From assembly GCA_017448795.1 (NCBI GenBank), contig JAFSKV010000007.1, positions 1 through 44,473 on the forward strand: a DNA stretch of 44,473 bases. The letters run 5' to 3'. Each line of letters begins with the position of its first letter. The stretch's first letter is position 1. This DNA is from Synergistaceae bacterium. GTDB lineage: Bacteria; Synergistota; Synergistia; Synergistales; Aminobacteriaceae. Under the pieces are notes generated by a model, which was not told the origin of the DNA, did no database searches, and saw nothing but the letters and a program-made list of their open reading frames with translations. Shown piece after piece: positions 39,264 to 44,473 of the stretch. The position numbers were made by a program, and so were the translations under genes.

Positions 39264-40012
39264 GCAAGGTGCAAGACGAGCTACACATCCTGAATATGCT
39301 GGTCAACACGAAGAACGACATCGAGGCAGAATTTGTGCGCATCATCAGAAAATACCCCGAATGCCTGAAAGCCGTACCTATCCTGCTCGCCATAAGGAGC
39401 TACGAAATCTACTGCCAGGATGAGAACACCGCGCTGACATACCGTTTCGACAAGGCAGTTCAGACACCCGAACAGTACGTGTACTTCATGCGAGAGACTG
39501 GAATGTTCGATATGCTTCGTGAGGGGATATATCATGATTTGCGCGACTATGTTTCAGGTGTTGAGGTAGGGCTTGACTCCAACGGACGCAAAAACAGGGG
39601 CGGCCACCAGATGGAACGCTTCGTAGAATCCTTCCTCAAGGAGTCCGGCGCGACATATTCTCGCGAAATCACGACACGCAAGCTCTCCAAGCAATACGGC
39701 CTCGCGTTCCCGCCAGACTTCGCCCCAAATAAACGCTGGGACTTCGCCGTCAAAACTCCCGGCCATGTCTGCGCAATAGAGACTAACTTCTACACGGACG
39801 GAGGCTCTAAGCTCAACGAAACCGCCCGCAGTTACCGCCTTATAGCCGAGCAATCACGCGACATTCCCGGCTTCACGTTCATCTGGATCACTGACGGCAA
39901 AGGCTGGCTCTCCGCAAAGACCGACCTTCACGAAACCTTCAGCGTCCTCGATGACCTCTACAACATCGCAGACCTAGAAGCAGGCCTCTTCACCCGCATA
40001 TTCCCCCGGTAA
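39164..40012 (+). CDS. Type II restriction endonuclease, DpnII/MboI family (GATC)
   Basis: 282 aa that align by eye with R.DpnII along its length: RNFEEWFSTFRESINGYDYY, ARRNVSKVQDELHILNMLVN, DYVSGVEVGLDSNGRKNRGG, FAVKTPGHVCAIETNFYTDG and SKLNETARSYRLIAEQSRDI, then FIWITDGKGWLSAKTDLHET. The WDF...AIETNFY stretch is the nuclease site of this family. It should cut unmethylated GATC. The ATG has GAGG upstream inside the methylase gene, so the two are coupled. No second (DpnM-type) methylase is present. Confidence 0.95.
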   Translation: MRGRNFEEWFSTFRESINGYDYYVDFIKARRNVSKVQDELHILNMLVNTKNDIEAEFVRIIRKYPECLKAVPILLAIRSYEIYCQDENTALTYRFDKAVQTPEQYVYFMRETGMFDMLREGIYHDLRDYVSGVEVGLDSNGRKNRGGHQMERFVESFLKESGATYSREITTRKLSKQYGLAFPPDFAPNKRWDFAVKTPGHVCAIETNFYTDGGSKLNETARSYRLIAEQSRDIPGFTFIWITDGKGWLSAKTDLHETFSVLDDLYNIADLEAGLFTRIFPR

Positions 40013-40013
40013 A

Positions 40014-40046
40014 GCAAAATCCTCCCCCGCACCCAGGGAAGGATTC
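40014..40046 (-). terminator. Terminator between ymdB and the restriction gene
   Basis: Minus strand AATCCTTCCC pairs with GGGGAGGATT, followed by TTGCTTT. It ends the rny-ymdB message and may also act on the convergent restriction gene. Confidence 0.65.
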
Positions 40047-40077
40047 CTCTTCTGCCTCCGTGCACCCCGTCAGCCTT

Positions 40078-40878
40078 CTACGTCATTTTCCCTGTCTCAG
40101 CCTTCACCCGCTCAATTCCAACAGCAAGCCCCGTGTCATCATCAACGTCAACAATCACACCGTTGAACGCCGCCCCCGACTCGCTGGCCTCGAATCTTGT
40201 CGGCAAACCATCGAGGAATTTCGGCATCACTGACGCGTAGCTCACTCCTAGTATTCCGTCATGGCCGCCCGTCATTCCCACGTCAGAGATATACGCCGTC
40301 CCGTGAGGCATGATTCTTTCATCCGCCGTCTGCACATGAGTGTGAGTCCCGACAACCGCGCAGACTCGCCCGTCGAGATAGTACCCCATGGCCTGCTTCT
40401 CACTCGTTGCCTCAGCGTGGAAGTCGACAAATATCGGCAACTTCTCCCCGCCCCCGCGCCTCAGCTCATCAATCAGCCTGTCAGCACAAAGAAACGGCGA
40501 GTCTATCGGCGGCATGAATGCTTGTCCCTCAAGGTTCAGGATACCGAGCCTCTTTCCCTTGCGCTCAATGATGCCATGACCGCGCCCAGGACATGAAGGG
40601 GGGTAATTCGCCGGGCGGAATATCCTCGTCTCAGCGTCAAGAACAGTGAAGAATGCGGGCTTGTCCCAGATGTGATTGCCGGATGTCATCGCGTCCACAC
40701 CAAGCGCGAGAAACTCACCAAATATTTTGTCGGTCATCCCCTTACCGTGGGCGGCATTCTCGCAGTTTATGATGACGAAATCGAACGGGCCGCGCTCGCG
40801 CCGTATCACAGGGAGTGCCTCAGCAAGAGCCTTCCTCCCGGTACTCCACGCCACATCGCCGGAAAATAATAGCCTCAT
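40078..40878 (-). CDS. ymdB: YmdB/TIGR00282-family metallophosphoesterase
   Basis: 266 aa two-metal phosphodiesterase; Bacillus YmdB cleaves 2',3'-cyclic nucleotides and affects RNase Y-related mRNA turnover. Metal motifs: LLFSGDVAWSTGRKAL, INCENAAHGKGMTDK, MTSGNHIWDK, VDFHAEATSEKQAMGYYLDG and VVGTHTHVQTADERIMPHGT. Its start overlaps the rny stop (ATGA), a conserved pair in many bacteria. Confidence 0.95.
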   Translation of the reverse strand: MRLLFSGDVAWSTGRKALAEALPVIRRERGPFDFVIINCENAAHGKGMTDKIFGEFLALGVDAMTSGNHIWDKPAFFTVLDAETRIFRPANYPPSCPGRGHGIIERKGKRLGILNLEGQAFMPPIDSPFLCADRLIDELRRGGGEKLPIFVDFHAEATSEKQAMGYYLDGRVCAVVGTHTHVQTADERIMPHGTAYISDVGMTGGHDGILGVSYASVMPKFLDGLPTRFEASESGAAFNGVIVDVDDDTGLAVGIERVKAETGKMT

Positions 40879-42404
40879 TTCGCAAACTCCGCCGCTTTGG
40901 TCTCACGTGTAACGCTGACCTTGATTTGACCGGGATATTTCAGCTCGGCTTCAATCTTGCGGGCTATGTCAAACGCTAACTTGTAGACAGCTCCGTCATC
41001 CGTCTTCCCGGCGTTGAGGACTACACGGACTTCACGGCCTGCCTGCATAGCGTAAGCCTTCGTTACTCCGTCAAACTCCTGCGCAATTTCCTCCAGCTTC
41101 TCCAGTCTCTTGATGTAAGCGTCAAGGCTCTCACGTCTTGCGCCAGGTCTTGCAGCTGAAATCGAGTCTGCCACTGACACAATCACTTCGTACACGGAGC
41201 TGACTTCTAGGCTGTCATGATGGCAGGCGATACAGCTGACGATTTCGGGACGTTCTCCGAGCCTGCGTGCCAAGTCCGCGCCGATTTCCGCGTGAGGGCC
41301 CTCGGTCTGGCGGTCAATGGCCTTCCCTATGTCGTGAAGGAGCCCTCCTCTCCGGGCAATTTCCTCGTCAACACCAAGCTCTGCCGCTATTATCCCGGCT
41401 ATCTGCGCTACCTCCACGCTGTGGGCAAGAACATTCTGCCCGTAACTGAAGCGGAACTTAAGCTGCCCGATTGTCCGCACAAGCTCGTTGTTCATGTTCT
41501 TGATACCAAGCTCAAGGATGACATTCTCGCCCTCTGTTATCATTTCCTCGTCAATGTCGCGGGCTGCCTTCTCGATAAGCTCCTCGATGCGGGCGGGGTG
41601 AATGCGTCCGTCAACAACAAGACGCTCCATAGCACGGCGGGCAATTTCGCGGCGTATAGGGTCAAAGCCGGAAAGTGTTACTGCTTCTGGTGTGTCATCA
41701 ATGATGAGGTCTACTCCTGTGAGGCTCTCAAACGTGCGGATGTTTCGTCCTTCTCGGCCTATTATGCGTCCCTTCATCTCTTCTGAAGGAAGAGGGACAA
41801 CGCTTATGCTTGACTCTCCGGCGGCTTCTGTCGCGACTCTCTGCATCGCTTCTATGATGATGTCGCGGGATTTCCTGTCTGCTTCTCTCTGGAACTGCTC
41901 CTCAATCTCCTTGAGCCTGAGTCCCAAGAAGTGCCGTGCGTCTTCTTCTGTCTTGCGGATGAGGATTTCCTGGGCTTCCTCTTTGGTCATGGCGGCGACT
42001 TCCTGCAATTTCGCCTCCTGCTGCTGAATGGCGGCCTCAAGGTCAGCGCGTCGTTTTTCGAGGTCTTCCTGCCGGGATTTCAGCTCGTCCTCTTTTTTTG
42101 CGGCCCGGTCAAGTTTCTTGTCTAGGTTGTCCTCTTTCTGCTCTAGCTTGCGTTCTGTCCGCTGGATTTCAAGGCGGCGCTCCTTGATGTCCTTCTGTGC
42201 TTCTTGTCGGAGGCGGGTTACTTCTTCGCGGGTTTCGGAGATTTTCGCCTGCTTTGTCCGCTCGGAGGCTTCTTCTGCTTCCTTGAGCATATTGGAGATT
42301 TGGTTCTTTACGCCGTTGACCCTGGAATTGTCCCACGCCCTTAACACTGCATAGGCCAAACCAGAGCCGGCAATGAATGCTAATAATGCCAACGCGTACT
42401 GCAT
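40875..42404 (-). CDS. rny: Ribonuclease Y
   Basis: 509-aa membrane-anchored endoribonuclease that starts mRNA decay. Order: N-terminal membrane anchor (ALALLAFIAGSGLAYAVLRA), long charged coiled coil (about 30-190), KH domain with GRIIGREGRNIRTFESLTGV near 211-230, HD domain with ARRGGLLHDIGKAIDRQTEG, and a C-terminal region (QAGREVRVVLNAGKTDDGAV). Length and order are typical. A promoter with TTGTTA and TAGAAT lies about 100 nt upstream. Confidence 0.97.
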   Translation of the reverse strand: MQYALALLAFIAGSGLAYAVLRAWDNSRVNGVKNQISNMLKEAEEASERTKQAKISETREEVTRLRQEAQKDIKERRLEIQRTERKLEQKEDNLDKKLDRAAKKEDELKSRQEDLEKRRADLEAAIQQQEAKLQEVAAMTKEEAQEILIRKTEEDARHFLGLRLKEIEEQFQREADRKSRDIIIEAMQRVATEAAGESSISVVPLPSEEMKGRIIGREGRNIRTFESLTGVDLIIDDTPEAVTLSGFDPIRREIARRAMERLVVDGRIHPARIEELIEKAARDIDEEMITEGENVILELGIKNMNNELVRTIGQLKFRFSYGQNVLAHSVEVAQIAGIIAAELGVDEEIARRGGLLHDIGKAIDRQTEGPHAEIGADLARRLGERPEIVSCIACHHDSLEVSSVYEVIVSVADSISAARPGARRESLDAYIKRLEKLEEIAQEFDGVTKAYAMQAGREVRVVLNAGKTDDGAVYKLAFDIARKIEAELKYPGQIKVSVTRETKAAEFAK

Positions 42405-42501
42405 AATGAATAATTATCCTTTCTGTATGTCATGAATCTATATTCCCAAAAAAAGAAGGGGTGCTGAGTGAATCATTCTCGTAATTGGGCAGATAGGATA
42501 A

Positions 42502-42530
42502 ATTCTACATTTTCACATGGCGTTTAACAA
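42502..42530 (-). promoter_or_regulatory. Promoter of rny-ymdB
   Basis: Minus strand TTGTTA (42530-42525) and TAGAAT (42507-42502) with a 17-nt spacer, just after the stop of the polysaccharide deacetylase gene. It gives an untranslated leader of about 90 nt. Confidence 0.55.
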
Positions 42531-42539
42531 GCAAAAGTT

Positions 42540-43481
42540 TCACTGTCTCCCGGTGAAGCGAGTCCGCCTTCCTGTACCGTCAGCACCAAATTTCTTGTCC
42601 AGCGCGTAATTATCACCCGGCCGCGAAAAGTAACCATCCCTCACAGTCTCAGCATCGCCCATCGCAAGAAGCTCGCTCACCTTCACGAACTCGTAGCCCT
42701 CAGCGTCAAGAATGTCCACAACCTCACGCAGTAAGTTCACTGTTCCTTTCGGGACTAGGTTGGCGTGAAACAGGAGGATGCTTCCCGGTCTGGTCATGGC
42801 CGCGACGGTTTTTGCTGACCTTCTGGCGCGCTTGATGCTGGAATTGTCGCCCGCTTCCGCCGCAACGTCCCACTGAACAACGCGGAGACCAAGCCCGGCA
42901 ATGACCCTTAATGCCCGCTCGTTGTTCCTCCCGTAAGGCAGCCTGAAAAGCGCGGGAACGCCGAGAATTTCCGTGATGCCAGCCTCCTCAAGTAACAGCT
43001 CATACTCTGACTGTGTCCACAAGATTTGTGCCTTGAGCCCTTCTTCTGACAATAACGCGCAGTTGCCGTGGCTCCAGTTGTGATTTCCGATCTCGAAGAG
43101 GCCGCCTTCATGCATGATTTCTTTGACACGGTTGGCGTGAGTCCTCATCCATTTTCCGCCCATGAAGAGAGTTGCAGGGATTCCGCGCTCACGCAGGAGG
43201 CTCAACACGGCCATGTCGCAGCCTGTAGTTGCAGTGTCAAGCTCGCACATGTCGAACGTAAGAGCAACGGCCTTCACTCCTTCAGGGAGCTTAACGCGGC
43301 GGATCACTCCCTCGTCATCGCTAAGGGGAGGAAGATTGCTGACAGGGGTGAGTCTTTCAGGGGGTGCGGAATTGTTGGGGACTGCACGGCGTAAATCGAG
43401 GCTGGTTACATTCCAGGTGTCATTTGCTAACGCTGAGGCTGCGGCGAGGAACAGCAGGGTGAATATTGCGGCTTTGTTCAC
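42540..43481 (-). CDS. Exported polysaccharide deacetylase family protein (NodB-like)
   Basis: 313 aa from GTG at 43481 (AAGGAGA upstream). Residues 1-19 are a signal peptide (AAIFTLLFLAAASALA). The NodB-homology domain: motif 1 KAVALTFDMCELD near 90-102, motif 2 IGNHNWSHGN near 141-150 (HxxxH), RLPYGRNNERALRVIAGLGL, VVQWDVAAEAGDNSS and SILLFHANLVPKGTVNLLRE. Motif 1 normally reads TFDD. Here the second Asp, a metal ligand in classical enzymes, is Met, followed closely by Cys-Glu-Leu-Asp. This TFDMCE form seems to be shared by a subgroup rather than being a mutation. It probably deacetylates peptidoglycan or an envelope glycan; activity is uncertain. Confidence 0.9.
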   Translation of the reverse strand: MNKAAIFTLLFLAAASALANDTWNVTSLDLRRAVPNNSAPPERLTPVSNLPPLSDDEGVIRRVKLPEGVKAVALTFDMCELDTATTGCDMAVLSLLRERGIPATLFMGGKWMRTHANRVKEIMHEGGLFEIGNHNWSHGNCALLSEEGLKAQILWTQSEYELLLEEAGITEILGVPALFRLPYGRNNERALRVIAGLGLRVVQWDVAAEAGDNSSIKRARRSAKTVAAMTRPGSILLFHANLVPKGTVNLLREVVDILDAEGYEFVKVSELLAMGDAETVRDGYFSRPGDNYALDKKFGADGTGRRTRFTGRQ

Positions 43482-43543
43482 GGTGATGATGTCTCCTTTG
43501 TGTTATGAGGGATGAGACTATTATAGCCCGGTCAAGAATTTAA

Positions 43544-43571
43544 TTGCCCGCCCTGAAATATGAAGTATAAT
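43544..43571 (+). promoter_or_regulatory. Promoter of the Mrr-N/acidic-repeat gene
   Basis: TTGCCC (43544-43549) and TATAAT (43566-43571) with a 16-nt spacer, about 45 nt upstream of the ATG. Confidence 0.65.
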
Positions 43572-43616
43572 CATGAACAATCACAATCCACAATCAATTT
43601 ACGAGGTGAAGACATT

Positions 43617-44473
43617 ATGCCAATGCCCGGCACTGAGGAGATACGGAAGCCATTGCTTGAGGCATTCAGGGGTGAGGCTCCCCACAGTTTCGTTATCGCA
43701 GAAATGCTGGGACTCGTGGCTGAATATTACGGAATAAATCTCAATGATCTGTCATCGGGTGAAAAGAATATCCTCAAGAGCAATATTAACGAGGCTAAGT
43801 CAGCTCTGAAGAAGCACGGGTTAATCTATAATCCTTCGGGCAGCACATACATGATAACGAATGCCGGGACTGAGATTCTGGAAGACGGCCAGGAAATTAT
43901 CACTGATGAATATCTTAAGGCGCGGAAGAAGAAGCCTCTTATTATTGCGGAGACGTTTGGGGTTGGGAAGCCGGAAATCCAAGACACAACCCCAGAATCT
44001 GACACGCTCACTGACGACTCGCAGGATATTTCCCTTGATGATGAGCCAGCACTTGAGCCGGAAATCCAAGACACAACCCCAGAATCTGACACGTTGCCGG
44101 GAGATTCACAGGATATTTCGCCGGATGATGACAAGGAGCTTGAGCCGGAAATCCAAGACACAACCCCAGAACCTGACACGCTAACGGATGACTCGCAGGA
44201 TATTTCCCTTGATGATGAGCCAGCACTTGAGCCGGAAATCCAAGACACAACCCCAGAACCTGACACGCTCACGGATGACTCGCAGGATATTTCGCTTGAC
44301 GATGACAAGGAGCTTGAGCCGGAAATCACGGACTTAACACCAGAACCTGACACGCTCACGGATGACTCGCAGGATATTTCGCCGGACGATGAGCCGGAGC
44401 TTAAGCCGGAAATCCAAGAAGACACCCCAGAATCTGACACGTTGCCGGGAGATTCACAGGATATTTCGCCGGA
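43617..44473 (+). CDS. Mrr-N-like winged-helix protein with acidic tandem repeats (cut by window edge)
   Basis: At least 285 aa; the end is outside. The ATG has GAGGTG 8 nt upstream. Residues about 1-100 (TEEIRKPLLEAFRGEAPHSF, VIAEMLGLVAEYYGINLNDL, NILKSNINEAKSALKKHGLI, YNPSGSTYMITNAGTEILED) look like the N-terminal winged-helix domain of Mrr-type restriction proteins. From about residue 119 the protein is a perfect-period repeat of 29 aa, about EPEIQDTTPESDTLTDDSQD plus ISLDDEPAL. It is strongly acidic and probably unstructured. No Mrr nuclease domain is seen before the edge. Function is unknown; DNA binding with an acidic tail or linker is the most I can say. Confidence 0.8.
   Translation, partial: MPMPGTEEIRKPLLEAFRGEAPHSFVIAEMLGLVAEYYGINLNDLSSGEKNILKSNINEAKSALKKHGLIYNPSGSTYMITNAGTEILEDGQEIITDEYLKARKKKPLIIAETFGVGKPEIQDTTPESDTLTDDSQDISLDDEPALEPEIQDTTPESDTLPGDSQDISPDDDKELEPEIQDTTPEPDTLTDDSQDISLDDEPALEPEIQDTTPEPDTLTDDSQDISLDDDKELEPEITDLTPEPDTLTDDSQDISPDDEPELKPEIQEDTPESDTLPGDSQDISP
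43971..44473 (+). repeat. 87-bp tandem repeat inside the Mrr-N-like gene
   Basis: The marker CCGGAAATC occurs at 43971, 44058, 44145, 44232, 44319 and 44406, exactly 87 nt apart. The copies are nearly identical (variants TDD/PGD, SLDDEPAL/SPDDDKEL) and run off the window. 87 is a multiple of 3, so copy-number change keeps the frame. Confidence 0.95.

Overview
The window looks like chromosome of an anaerobic, gut-type Gram-negative bacterium, most likely of the Synergistota (Synergistaceae). This is inferred from gene content and style: tripartite tricarboxylate (TTT) transport, an amino-acid type binding protein, AckA, RNase Y with YmdB, MutS2, frequent strong AGGAGG sites with TTG/GTG starts, and periplasmic/lipoprotein signals. 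No marker allows a firm species call. Nearly all genes lie on the minus strand.

Layout (minus strand unless stated). 1-3.6 kb: a sugar-acid operon, tctC-tctB-tctA-gudD (TTT importer plus glucarate dehydratase, which runs off the left edge). 3.7-9.2 kb: an acidic repeat-rich protein, htpG, rpmF, a YceD/DUF177 protein, ackA and tRNA-Ser(CGA). 9.3-16.3 kb: a chemoreceptor, then a four-gene run of sirtuin, Sel1-repeat membrane protein, unknown 469-aa protein and metA. 16.4-20.3 kb: a plus-strand methyltransferase, tRNA-Ser(GGA), a binding protein whose two half-domains are in swapped order, an Arg/Glu-rich secreted protein, and a decayed pair of a radical SAM-like gene and a TcmP-like partner.

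20.4-30.9 kb: leucine biosynthesis. leuA-leuC-leuD is transcribed from a good promoter through a leader peptide and terminator, an attenuator. leuB lies 5.7 kb further downstream, separated by an accessory block: a small unknown gene, an ankyrin protein, a secreted tyrosine phosphatase and a STAS-kinase fusion on the plus strand, then a heavily broken MACPF-like lipoprotein on the minus strand. Upstream of the leu promoter is a compact structured small-RNA candidate with its own promoter and terminator.

31.1-38.2 kb: an orphan pilin-like gene (plus), then a tight housekeeping operon ppiA / 2-hydroxyacid dehydrogenase / nnrD / small membrane protein / tsaE / tsaB / cvpA / mutS2. 38.4-40.0 kb (plus): a DpnII-like GATC restriction-modification pair with only the DpnA-type methylase. 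40.1-43.5 kb: rny-ymdB and a polysaccharide deacetylase. 43.6 kb to the right edge (plus): a protein with an Mrr-N-like winged helix followed by perfect 87-bp tandem repeats, cut by the window end.

The observations most worth following are the half-swapped binding protein, the leu attenuator and adjacent RNA candidate, the phosphatase/STAS-kinase pair, the zinc-less sirtuin operon, and clustered gene decay in the accessory genes.
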